Shown: one piece after another, positions 1-10,647 of the stretch
Position numbering within the stretch: position 1 is the first letter of the stretch
How the letters are laid out: each line of letters starts with the position of its first letter
Source: Chinchilla lanigera
Lineage: Eukaryota; Chordata; Mammalia; Rodentia; Chinchillidae
Reading direction: 5' to 3'
DNA length: 64,000 bases
Assembly: GCF_000276665.1 (NCBI RefSeq)
Contig: NW_004955416.1
Coordinates: forward strand, 862,173 to 926,172
The notes under the pieces: model-generated
Seen by the model: the letters and a program-made list of their open reading frames with translations, nothing else
Databases searched by the model: none
What the model was told of the DNA's origin: nothing
Position numbers and translations under genes: made by a program

Positions 1-601
1 GTATTGCAACAAATTCTTGGTGGACACGGTATCTTTGCAAGAAAGTAGTCCACTTATTCTGTGCAATGTTCAGTAATTGTTGTGGGAAAACTAAAAAATT
101 TGGATAGAGCAGGAATTCATTACAAACAGAGGGGGACCTGTGTTGAGAAAAATAGGGTTGGTGGGGCCACTTCTTTTCTCCTGAGAGTTTAGTTACCTTT
201 TATAGCTCTCTGGTTATTACTGATTTTTTTCAGTCACCCATTCATGCAATATTCTATGGGTCTGGAGGTACATGTGCATTTAGCTCTGTGAAACAGGTGA
301 GATGACATATTAATACAATTCTTCATTTGTGGGTAGAAGAGGTACAAGGAGGTCACAAGTCCAAACTCATGCAAAGAATTTCTTGCTGGATCTGGGATTA
401 GCACTCAGTACTTGGTCACTGGATTCTTCTCTTGGTCTTTGTCTGGCCTGGTTCTCCCTGAGGTTTCTCTTGCCAGAAGCAAGTACCTATAGAATCTATC
501 ATATTTACTGATAGGAAATAATGAAATAAGTCATTTTTCCTTGCATGTATCCATGAATATGTTAGCCTGGACGTAAAAGGCATGGAAAATGTGGGACTCA
601 C
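1..601 (-). other. RYR3 intron downstream of exon P (partial)
   Basis: The start of the next intron. No element or exon was recognised before the window edge. Confidence 0.85.
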
Positions 602-737
602 TGTTCACAAAGACGGCAAACCTCAGGAAGGACAGGTAGCGCTCCCCTTCGATGGGATTCCAGCCAACATCAGGGTATCCTTTGGCCAGAAGCATGGGGC
701 AGCTCTGTAGGCCGCAGCCTGCCAAGTAGGTCACCAC
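602..737 (-). CDS. RYR3: RYR3 exon P: last exon in the window
   Basis: 136 bases, phase 0 to phase 1; acceptor ttggcag, donor GTGAGT. The product is [45 protein letters not shown] plus one base of the next codon (Ser in RYR3). The base before the donor is A, giving AACA|GTGAGT. The frame stays open past the donor because intronic sequence happens to read on, but homology ends exactly at the donor. In RYR3 the FKBP-contact region (SLVP motif) is encoded a few exons further on, below position 1. Confidence 0.95.
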
Positions 738-859
738 CTGCCAAGAACAGTACAAATGTCCATACACACCCATTAGGATGGCCACTATGTCAAAAATAGA
801 GAAACAGAGCAAAGTGTTAGTGGGCATACGGACAAGCTGGAAGCCTTGGGCACTATTGA

Positions 860-1495
860 CGGGGTTATAAAATGGTGCAGACTGTGGAAAACAGCATGGC
901 GGTTCCTCAATGAATTAAAAATAGAATTACTCAATATGTCAGTAATTTCAGTTCTGGGTATACACACCAAAGAATTAAAAGCAGAGTTTTAGAGACTTGC
1001 TATGAATATGCTGCCATATTCACAGCAGCATTAGTTATAATATCTAAAATGTGGAAGCATCCTGAGTGTCTGTCAATGGATGAATGGATAAGTAAATGCG
1101 ATATATACATACAATTAAACATTATTCAGGCTTAAAAAGGAAGGAGATTCTGACATATGTTACATCGTGGGTGAACCTTCAAGACATATTCTAAGTAAAA
1201 TAAGCCAGTCATAAAAAAGACAGATACTATGTGATTCTACTTTTATGAGGTACTTAAGAGTAGTCAAATTCATAAAGACAGTAAAATGGTAGTTTCCAGG
1301 GGCTATGATGGTTTTATAAAGTGGAAAGAGGTTTGCAGTTCTATAACATGTAAAGTGTTATGGAGACGGATGGTGACATGGTTGCACGATATTGTAAAAA
1401 TGTTCAGTAACGCTGATTGTACACGTAAAGATGATCAAGAGGGTAGATTTTGTATTGTGCATTTTATTATAATAAAAATCAGAAAAAATAAGCCA
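860..1495 (+). mobile_element. Old L1 fragment, 3' part of ORF2 and 3' end
   Basis: The plus strand reads like the degenerate C-terminal part of L1 ORF2: a tgtggaaaacagcatggcgg segment, a region resembling tggatgaatggataa, then ttcaggcttaaaaaggaagg and the gataaaataagccagtca-like end. Many stops and small indels indicate an old mammalian (L1M-type) copy. Ends are approximate. Confidence 0.85.
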
Positions 1496-2229
1496 CATAT
1501 ATATATTTTTAAGACAAAAAGCATCCAAACTTTTAACATAATAGCGAGGAAGACATACTTCTGGGAAATGAAGGGCTTTCATTTCTCTGAAGGTAGAGCA
1601 AGCCTAAGACTTTGGATAAAATTAATTCAGTAGATCTGTAACCAGAACTTCTAAACCATTTTTGTTTCCCTGTAATCAACAAAATTGACTTTCACTGTCA
1701 GGTAGGAGTACATTGACAGTTCCAAGGTTTTTCTGGTTCAGGCAACAGGTTAGAAATCAGCCTTCCGAGGGTACATCTGGAGGAATAATGGTAGAAGAGA
1801 AGAGCCCTGTACGGGGCCTGCGCTGGCCGTGCTCATTTGGTAATGCCATTGTGAGGCCAGGATGTTCAGTGGTTGATCGACTGAGTAGGTGCTTATGCAG
1901 TAAGGGCCCCAACTCTGCTTTGCCTCGAGAAGACCTGTCCAAAGCCTTGATACCAAGACGTTCAGGCTGGGTGACCAGAAACATAGGCTGTTAAAAAGGA
2001 GAATTGATAGTTTTCTCTTTGCTTCCAGGTTCCCAGACATTGTTACAAGATCTCAGCCTAAGATCTGATAGAGATTTTAGATTCTGCCTCCTTTTCACAG
2101 GAGTTAGGTGAAAACACTTTCAAATGACCTTCTTTAAAAAGTAGGTGATATTCCAATTTGTATATGGAGAGAAGAGAATTCACTGTGTTGCAATTCCCCA
2201 AAGATAGAAATGGTGTCTACTTTTCTTGC

Positions 2230-2315
2230 TTGCTTTCTTTTTGTGGTGCTAGGGACCGAATCCAGGGCCTCATGCATACGAGGGAGGTGCTCCACCATGT
2301 GCTGCAGTCCTTTGG
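2230..2315 (-). mobile_element. ID-type SINE (tRNA-derived)
   Basis: Reverse complement of a tRNA-Ala-derived rodent ID element: gtgctagggaccgaatccag, then ggcctcatgcatacgaggga and a degraded internal promoter A box. It is diverged. Confidence 0.75.
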
Positions 2316-3624
2316 TGGCCCTGCCTTTTTTATTTCTCAATCCCAAGGGCCTTGTCACAGAAGGGGCTCAACAAGTTTGTTAAATGAATGACATGTTTGC
2401 TGATGTCAAAAATTGTTATTTCACTGGAAAAATAAATGTAAGAATCTATCACTGCACTTCTTTCATAAATCAGTAAAGACACTGCTCTGCTTAGAGCTCG
2501 CATTTGGCTATATCATAAAAATGTCAGGGAAATGTCAGGAGGAGCCACAGTTGGGCCGAAGTTTTCATGGTCGTAGGTGCAAAGCATTTCACTGGCAGGA
2601 AAATAAATGCGTGCATGTCTGCTCTGTGCTGGAAGAGGGTGTCTTTTCAACCCTAATAGTTGTAATGTACCCTATGATAGAGGGAAGAACTCTAGAATTT
2701 ACCAGTCCTCTGCATACTGATCTGAGTAATTTCCCAACACCAGAACAAGTGAGTTGTGTGGCACTGTGCTGAGCTAGGCTCAACACTTGCAAACCCCTTT
2801 CCAGATTTCCCTGCCAGTCCTGCCCGTTCTCGCCCTCTTAGCTTGCCCGCCTCCACCTATCCCATTTTACATACGCCAGGTGAGGCTCAGCATCTTTGTG
2901 GAGCAGCAGCATCATTTCAAAAGATGAACTGAGGCTGAGTACTGAGTACAGAGTACTGAGTACCAGCACTGCCTTGCTGTAGGGGACCCACTAGCTGCTT
3001 TTCACACAACGCTGAGGTCTTTCTTGTCATTTCCAGGCAAGAATAATAAAGTTTGACTGCAGTCTGTTCCCCGAGAAGCGGAGATAATGTGCAGACAGCA
3101 TTTAGCATTTAGGCAACAGCTGTCATGCCAGAAGCCACAGCGCCAGCCTCTCAGTCCTGGGGGTGTATAAGGGCCAGATGGCGTCCCTTCAGTGCAGGCC
3201 TAAGGGGCCTAGAGGGGCAACTTCTAAGATTTCTCTCTTGTAACTTCACTTATTAGCTCACAGCCCATTAGAGTTAACCCTAAGTTGCACTGCATTGGGA
3301 TTTAGCAGAATTTGAAAAAGCAGAGTTACTTCAGTGTGCCTTTCTGTCTGATAAAAATCATATTTAACAAGCTCAATAAATAAATTTTTCCCCTGGTTTC
3401 AGCTTTTAACTTAATGCTTTATTAGAGACTCAATTAGGTTCAACAGTAATGTTTACTGAATCCGACAAAATAATAAAGGTGTTTTTACCTACATTTGTCT
3501 CCCCAACTATTATTTTAAAAATACATCTTTGATATTTCAAAAGACTAAAAGAACAAAATGAAATGAGCAGCTCCGAGACAAAGTCCTCTTTTACGGACTG
3601 GGTTCTGTCCTCCTTAATGTACAT

Positions 3625-3905
3625 GTTGACACCCTAATTCCTAGTACTTCATTTCAAACGCTTCTGATTTGGAGATGAGGTCTTTACAGAGGTGACTAGG
3701 TGAACTAGTGAGGGTGGCATCCTCAGAGGAAAAGAAGGCATGGACACACAGACACCCCAGGGATGCACACACACAGAGACCAGGTGAGGACGCAGAACTC
3801 AGGACCCTCTGCAAGCCAAGGAAGGAGAAGACACAAAACCTGCTGACTCCCCTTAATCTTGGATTTATGGTCTCTGGAACTGTGAGGAGGTAAGTTTCTG
3901 GGGTT
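3625..3905 (+). mobile_element. MaLR-type LTR fragment (MLT1-like)
   Basis: The plus strand begins gttgacaccctaattcctag and carries gagatgaggtctttacagag, a purine-rich middle with cacacagagacc, and closes with cttggatttatggtctctgg and aactgtgaggagg. This order matches MLT1-type solitary LTRs of the ERVL-MaLR class. No internal retroviral coding is present. Confidence 0.7.
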
Positions 3906-5090
3906 TAAACCACCTGGTCTGTGGAGCTTTATTACAGCTTCACAAATACAGGCAATTTTTTGGTTCAGGGTGGGTCCTCAGTAACTACTAGTTAAATGCA
4001 TTTGAGACAAAATTTACTAACTCAAAAGCTTCAATAAACTACTGGTGTGGAATTATTTCATCTCACAGATCGGACATGCTTCTGCAGTGTGGCCAGAGAT
4101 TCCCGGCCAGACCGGACCAGCAGGGTGCTTGGGAGTGGAAATGCATCGCCTGTGTGGCCACCTCAGCTAGCTGAGGCAGCCTGCTGTGGGCACCATTTAG
4201 TTGAGACATGTTGACTTAGCCCTTCTCTCTCTCCTCAACCTATCTTCTCTGTGCTGCCTCACAGACACTGCAGAAGAAAGAAAATGAACTACATTAACTT
4301 TTCCCTCTTAGCTTCTCATACACATTTTCAGGAAGTTCCTCATCCCTCTTTGGTTTCTCCTCCTCCTCCTGTGTTTTTGCTGGTGCTCCTTCCTGTGATT
4401 CCCTTGTGTGCTCTGGTCTTCAAGATTCTCACCTAGCCATTTCCCTTCTTGCTCCAGGCTGCCCCTGGAGTGATCTCATCAAAACCCAGAGCTTCCGTCA
4501 CCCTCCATGTGCTCCATCTGCAGCACTGAGAGCCTCCTGAGCTCTAGTGTCGTGGAGTCCATTTCCCATTTGACACTGCCACTTTAGCCTTCAAACACAA
4601 TGCAACCAAAAGCCAGCTCACCAACCTGCCTCAGCTCTGCCCCGCCTCTTGTATTCCTTAGGGAAAAAGTGAGCCAGCCTAGTAACTGGTGAATGGTTGC
4701 TGCTTGTCCTCTTAGAGGCCCTGTGAACTCTAATGCTTGTCGCAGCCACTGAGTCAGTACGAACTGAAGCCAGCAGCAGCTTGTGCTTGTAATGCTATAG
4801 ATGCCTCTTAGCTCTTCTTGATCGAAGTCTTATTTCTCTTTCAGTAAGTTTTTCTTACTGAAGCCAGGTGTGTTTTCTGAAGCACATATTGTACCTTGTT
4901 GCTCATCTGCCTGAGGCCCTCCAGCGGTGGTCACTGCCCCTAGCTCTCTAGTGGGTCCTACAGTGTAATTGGCACGTGCATGGCCTCTGCAGCCAAACTC
5001 TTTCAGCTCTTGACTCTGTCACTACTCCCTGGCACTAAGGATGCCACTAATCTCTATGTCTCCATTTTTATTGCCCATGAGTAGGGGCAA

Positions 5091-5108
5091 TAAAAATAAA
5101 AATAAAAA
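5091..5108 (+). repeat. (AAAAAT)n short tract
   Basis: Three units of ataaaa/aaaaat directly abut the palindrome at 5109-5133. Confidence 0.7.
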
Positions 5109-5133
5109 GACTCATGTGACAGTCACATGAGTC
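5109..5133. repeat. 25-base palindrome with E-box/M-box-like arms
   Basis: The arm gactcatgtgac is followed by one A and then its exact reverse complement, gtcacatgagtc. Each arm contains TCATGTGAC, resembling the M-box bound by MITF/TFE bHLH-zip factors. The right arm plus the next base forms TGAGTCA, an AP-1 consensus. Whether anything binds is not shown by sequence alone. Confidence 0.8.
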
Positions 5134-5189
5134 AACCTACAGGAAGCATTCAGTGCGGGCTGGTACACAGTGGTCCAGCATGAGCATGA

Positions 5190-5480
5190 GCTTCTCTAAT
5201 TAATAAAGTCCAACTCCTTACCACTCCTGACTCCCTTCTCACCACCCTCTCAGGCGCCATGTGCTTTGGTCAAACTGGTTCTTCACTATGTGGCAGTCTC
5301 CTTGCTGAGCCCAAACACTCCTGGTCCCATCCCAGCAATATGCTGGACTAGTTTCACCTCGTCCGTATCATCACTTTTTCTGAGTGATCTTCCTGAACAC
5401 CTGTCAGGGTTAGGTGCCCTTCTCCTTTGTGCTTCCAAATGCATGATGGGTAGGGCCTGGATGGCCTTTGACTTGTACAG
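5190..5480 (+). mobile_element. Possible L2 LINE 3' fragment
   Basis: C/T-rich sequence with aaagtccaactccttaccac, followed by spaced ccctctc and cttcctgaacacc motifs, resembles the L2 3' end. It is strongly diverged, so the call is tentative. Confidence 0.4.
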
Positions 5481-6045
5481 CTTCCCCTTACCCTGCCCCA
5501 GCTCACACTTCTCCACACTTAGTGCACTGTTAATCTCATCAGCCATCCAGACAAGGAAATAGTTCCCCGGGACGGATGGGGCAGAGATAGGTGAATCTGC
5601 CCTCAGTTATCACCACCATTAGGAGCTCTATTCGCCACCTCGGTAGAAGGCAGCTTAGTTTGTCTCATTTGTTTATGGAAAAGGCAATTATAAAACTTTT
5701 TTTCCAGTCTTTTCTTTCTTAAGTGACCTTATGAATGACATGATCAAGGACTTTATTAATAGCCACAGAGATCTGGTGGTTTGTGGAGCCCAGTGAGGCT
5801 GGAACTCCACATAAAGAGAATGCAGGTATACGCATACTCACTTCTGTGATGTTGGCTGACATTGCCTCCAGGAGAGCCTTTGCTCCTAATGATCTTACTG
5901 TTGTCAGTTAGTCATATTCTGCCACATTGTTGCTGAGAGTCCACCAAGATGAAGATGGAAACTTAGAACCTGGCCCGCTTTTCCCTCTGGTTAGCCACAC
6001 TGTAGGCAGAAGAGAATAACACATTGCCTCCCCAAAGCCAGTTAC

Positions 6046-6149
6046 CTTCTCGAGGTCGGGTTCTTCTAAGCCCAGGGCTAATTCATTGTTGTCCATGACA
6101 GAGGAGGCAGCCACATCCAATGGGGTGGACCCCCTCATCGACGGGGAGG
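6046..6149 (-). CDS. RYR3: RYR3 exon O
   Basis: 104 bases, phase 1 start, phase 0 end; acceptor tccctag preceded by a good pyrimidine run, donor GTAACT. The product is [20 protein letters not shown] followed by [48 protein letters not shown] across the O-P junction is conserved in all isoforms; the ASPSMR start is RYR3-like. Confidence 0.97.
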
Positions 6150-7239
6150 CTAGGGAGGGAGAGAAGGAACAGAAGCGACAGACAAAAAGGCCACCCTGGT
6201 CTGAGCTGAGATTGAAGTGCACATGAGTGGTCAGGAGAGGGCAGCAAATTCACTGCAGCTGGGCCCACGTAGCTGTTCTCCAGTAGGGCAGCTACCAAAT
6301 TTAAGAATATTCTATTTGCTGTCCTTGCTCCCTACTCATTACTGATTGCATGTGGATTAAAAGGAAACCAGTCCACAAGATCAGCTGTAAATATGTATTT
6401 CCAAGTGCCTAACACAAAGTGTGGGGACCCCTCATCTGGTGATTCACTCAAGAGATCCATATCTCTCCACCAGCTGAACCCAAAATAGCTCCAAATAGCA
6501 CTAGTTTATATAGCTACATTAGGTCATCAGTGCTGTCTTTGATTTTTTAAAGTTTTTTTTGGCTCCTAGGCTAAAAGTAAGAAATACTTTGGGTGGCATT
6601 TTACAAAAATGTTGGTTACATTTGATAAATAAAAGAGAATTTTTAGATTTCAAGTGCATGTACTTGTGTATTCTACAAATTCATTGCTTTTCATCTGGAA
6701 CAGTGGGGGAGGCATATGGGTTAAGCAGCTTTCTTCCTGGTGGGGATGGGTTTACTCTGTTTATCCATAGTTGCTATTGGTCAGTCTGTGTTGCAGCTAA
6801 GGAAAGCACTTGCTGGTTGGGTGATGGGACAGGTGTGAACTTTGGAGCCAACCTGCCAAAAGGGACCAGAGGGTCTTACTTGCTATGTTATCTGGTAAGC
6901 TGGGCTGGGAGGAACATGTCCCCAGAATACATCCCCAATCCCAGTCAGCATTTCATAAACCATAGGCCACCCTTCCCAAGGGAGGGGAGATAAAACTAAC
7001 CGTATGACTAGGCCAATAAAGTCTGTCACCAATGTGGTTGCTAGCTACATCTCTATTTGGGTTGGAGAGTAAAGACATGTTTCTATGCACTCATTTTTTA
7101 AATAGGGAAGATTTTTTTTTTTTTTTTGTATTTAAAAATGCAATAAGCACACAGGTTGATGCTTTCTCTTTAGTTCCTAAATGACCAGTAGGGGGCGTGT
7201 AATCTCCAAGGCATGTGGAGATTATAACAACAAACATAC
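6150..7239 (-). other. RYR3 intron N-O
   Basis: 1,090 bases. A homopolymer T run lies at about 7111-7128. Otherwise unique-looking. Confidence 0.85.
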
Positions 7240-7369
7240 CTAGGCCCACGCTGCTGTTCTCTAGCAGGTAACTCAGATGCTCAAACATTGCCTTCTGATT
7301 TTGCCGGCTAATTCGACAGAAATAGCAAAGGAAGCGGCAACAGCTAGCAACCATCTTTGGGAAAGCAAT
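7240..7369 (-). CDS. RYR3: RYR3 exon N: RIH region
   Basis: 130 bases, phase 0 to phase 1; acceptor ccggtag, donor GTATGT. The product is [43 protein letters not shown] plus the first base of Ala. The cysteine-rich [22 protein letters not shown] motif is a hallmark of ryanodine receptors. The plus-strand bases just before the exon's high end give a short pyrimidine tract on the sense strand. Confidence 0.97.
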
Positions 7370-8836
7370 CTACCGGGAGAAAGAGGAGGTGTCAGAGAAA
7401 ATAATGTATCTTGAGGCATTTCTGAAAAGTCTGATCTTAGAATCCTAGGTAGAAGTCTTGCAGGCTATGAACAGTTTGTGAAATGGATTTTTTCCTTCCT
7501 TCCTGTTTTTTGCAGGACTTATTCACAGGAGGGACAAAGAGTGGAAGACATTTAAGAAAAGGCTTCCAGAAATATTGACAGCTAATTATAGTTCTTAAAA
7601 TATCTTTTCTTCAAAGGAAAACAGACATCATTCATGAATCCCAGGTTCCAAGGGTGTCACATGAAATCACATGACTTTGTATCAAGCTACTGTTATTCTT
7701 AGCTAAGATACAAGTGGGCAGAACTCTGATGGGAAATATCAGAAAGAGGGCTGGGAGAACACAGAAAATAAGGCCCATCAGTAAGTATACTAAAACTGGA
7801 ATCTCCTGGGTCATTCCAGGCCCCTATAGCCTGAGGAGCATGAGGATGTCTCTATGAGCCTACTCCCATTGCCCTTGTTCTTCTCAATTACTCTCCTATG
7901 GGTTCCTATAGCACTCATGATTGGAGGCTTACAATTTGGCATGGGAATGCCATCTTACATTAGTGTTGATTGCGTTTGGCTTTTGTACTTAACAAAAAAT
8001 CAGTATCTGTATGCTAGGCCATATCTCATTTTTCATCCCATAATGCTCAATGAAGTGTGTCAGTGTTCACTTTGCCCAGAATTCTAGAAAGACCTTGATT
8101 TCCCTCTTTAGAATCATACAGGATGCTCTAAGAAATATGGTTCTGAAATCCATCGTCATCTGCTTGCTGAGGGATCTGGACATGTGCTCAGGGATCTTCC
8201 TCCAAGAGACCAGAGGAAGCCAGGGAGAAGGAATGTGAGCTGGTAAAACTGCACTGGAATAATTCATTCCTAGGCTGTGGCACTTTGGAATCTCCAACAT
8301 TTGAAACCATATGCTATGTACTGTGTTCAGAAGCCATCTAACTCTAGCACCTCAGACAAGTTGAGATGAATGCCCAGCTGTGCTGTATGTTTGTGCCTTT
8401 CCCCTCGCCAGTGGATGCTACCAGTTGTTACGGGGGAGCTAGCAAGAAAACCTGGCTAGATAGTGGGCTGGCTGACAGAGGAAACACGAACATACTTGAG
8501 GAACACTGCTAGGGTCACTATTAAGATTTTGTTCGCTTTTAGAACAGCTTGCTCCTGACCAGAACAAAGCACACTGCGTTCCTCTGTGGAATCCTGAGTT
8601 CTTCTGTCTAGGAAGGAACAGGGCTGCAGAATACAGGAAATAAACTTAGTAGCTGAATGGCTAGAGGAATAGGTGAGCTTTCACAGTCAGAGCTCTTACA
8701 TACCTGGGCTACATCCAACAACATTGTTCTTTCCCTGGGGAAAAGGACAATGGACACCACCCCTATGATCCTGACTAAGTCACTTTATGCGTCTGTCCCA
8801 AAAGTCAAATTCAGGTCAGTCCTTGTATAGTATTAC
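7370..8836 (-). other. RYR3 intron M-N
   Basis: 1,467 bases with no element I can name. Confidence 0.85.
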
Positions 8837-8951
8837 CTGTGATTTCTCTGTACCCAGCACATTCACCATCACCTCCATCACGGTCTCGTGCATGCCTAGG
8901 ACTCTCATGAGGTTGGGATGCTGGTAAAACACCTTGTTGTTCATGATGTCC
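8837..8951 (-). CDS. RYR3: RYR3 exon M: RIH region
   Basis: 115 bases: one base completing Gly, then 38 codons, phase 0 end; acceptor atcctag, donor GTAATA. The product is [20 protein letters not shown] followed by [47 protein letters not shown] is almost invariant in all ryanodine receptors, so this exon fixes the frame and phase of its neighbours. Confidence 0.97.
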
Positions 8952-10373
8952 CTAGGATAATAATCAGACAGAGACTTCAGTACCTGCTTATATTTATGCT
9001 ATAAAAATTCAAAGATGAGAACATACAAATACGTTGGGGGTGAAGTAATGCAAAAGTGACAGGCTGAAAAGATAATGAGGCATTAGGTCAGGTGGAATAT
9101 ATGTGGACTACCTTTTTTAGCTCATTGGAATATTTCTGCCCCTTTCTCCCTAAGTACTTGCTTGGTCTTTTTGAAATGTTAATGACATTTAAATAGTTGC
9201 CTCTTGGGATTTTGCTTGTAATGTTTTTTGAGCCAGTCCAAATCACTAACTTGCTCTTCCTCCATGTACTAAGTGTCTTCTACTTCTTCTCTTGTCCTTA
9301 CTTATATCTGTGTCTCCCTGTACTTCCATTCTTAATGATAGTGTTGTACTCTTTCTTAAAGCACTTTTATATTAGGTACCATGAAGTTTGTGGATTCCAG
9401 TCTTTAATACCAAAGACATTAACATAAAAGGACAGTTGGGTCATTCAGTACACATTCCCATAATGAAGCTGCAGACAAAGATTTAAAATGCAAAAACCTT
9501 CTCTTAAATGGCCAGGTGCCCCTTGCTGGGTGGTTAGTTTCTGCTCAACCTGCTTCCTTCTTTTCTGTGGGGGGCTGAATAGATGCCACCTGCAGCCACC
9601 AGGTTTTTCTGTTGCCGTGTCTACTGCGAAGGCTTGGGGAGGTATTTCTTCTGTATTTTTTCGTCCTATAAGAAAGTCTTCATTTCTAAGATTTCTCTTT
9701 AGAAATTAGTTTGAGAATGCATGCATCCAAACCCTCTTTTACTCTTGAGGACCCTCAAAATGCCTTTCCTGAACCTTGGCGATGCTCCTGTGGTTTTGGT
9801 TTAAAAGGTAGTAGGATGAAATGTTGCTTTTTCTTTTAATTATGTAAATTTGTGGGCTGGTAAGTGAACCGTTTTAGGCCTTGCTTTTCTCATCTACAAA
9901 ATGGAGTGTTGCACCTCAAAATTAAAGAAACCCTTTCTGATGCCTAAAATGCTATGAACTGTGTTGACTACATGGTTTCTCAGACAGAGCCAGATATCAC
10001 ACAGAACTAACAAAAATGACTCTATAAAAAAGACCGGTGAAGAAAGGATTAGGAGGCAGTTCCTCAGCGGGAACTCCCAGAAGATCGGTGGTGAAAACTC
10101 AAATGCTCAAATGGTTTCTGTCATGGGCTGAACCTACTGTTCCTTTCTCCAGACTTTTTCATGGCCTTCCTTGGGCTACCTTCATAAGATTCAAACTAAA
10201 TACTGCTCTTTTCCAAGACTTCTCCACATTCCTTTGGGCAATGCCCTCTTATGATGAGTAGCCGGTCTCTCAAGTTACAAAGAGGACTCACTTGGCAAGA
10301 TTTCTCATAAGAAGAGAAAGCAGGCCCACTCTTCCCACTTGAAGCTTTCTTGAGCCACGCATGAAGGACCTAC
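8952..10373 (-). other. RYR3 intron L-M
   Basis: 1,422 bases. Mostly unique AT-rich sequence. A short segment at about 9868-9950 resembles the core end of a MIR (the motif cttttctcatctacaaaatg). Confidence 0.8.
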
Positions 10374-10647
10374 CCCAGCCCATTGATCATGAGCAGCTCC
10401 TCTTCCTTGCCCATCCTCACACTGAGGAGCGACCGGATCTGGCCCAGGGCAGCCAGCAGGTTGATGGTGTCGCTCACAGAGGCCTGGCTGATGGTATAGG
10501 TCTTCCGCAAAGCCTGCAATAGCTCCCCAATGCTGTCATACTGCCTCCGGAGCAGGTTGAACATCATCCGCACCAGCTCTGCATCCTGGATCTGGTCTTC
10601 TTGGGCCCAGCGGATCATTGTCTGTGACACTAGTTCCTTCAGTGTTG
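10374..10647 (-). CDS. RYR3: RYR3 exon L: RIH/bridging solenoid
   Basis: 274 bases, phase 1 start, phase 2 end; acceptor ctttccag, donor GTAGGT. The product begins with the split Ala codon, then [60 protein letters not shown], and ends [17 protein letters not shown] plus GG. This is the start of the second RIH (RyR/IP3R homology) block. The MIRWAQED motif corresponds to VVRWAQED in RYR1, within the central disease hot spot of that paralogue (from memory). It follows a 23.5-kb intron, and a duplicate of its splice acceptor lies 269 bases upstream in the transcript. Confidence 0.97.

Larger units (their letters stand above)
738..6045 (-). other. RYR3 intron O-P
   Basis: 5,308 bases. It holds an old L1 (860-1495), a CpG-richer unidentified segment (1725-1985), an ID-type SINE (2230-2315), an MLT1-like LTR (3625-3905), L2-like sequence (5190-5480) and a 25-base palindrome (5109-5133). 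Confidence 0.85.

Noticed and set aside
1286..1633. 115-codon plus-strand open frame
   Set aside because: It overlaps an old L1 3' end and contains no recognisable domain; it is chance.
6559..6993. 144-codon plus-strand open frame in intron N-O
   Set aside because: No family resemblance, no splice-flanked structure, low-complexity composition typical of chance frames; the RYR3 exons on either side join directly in phase.
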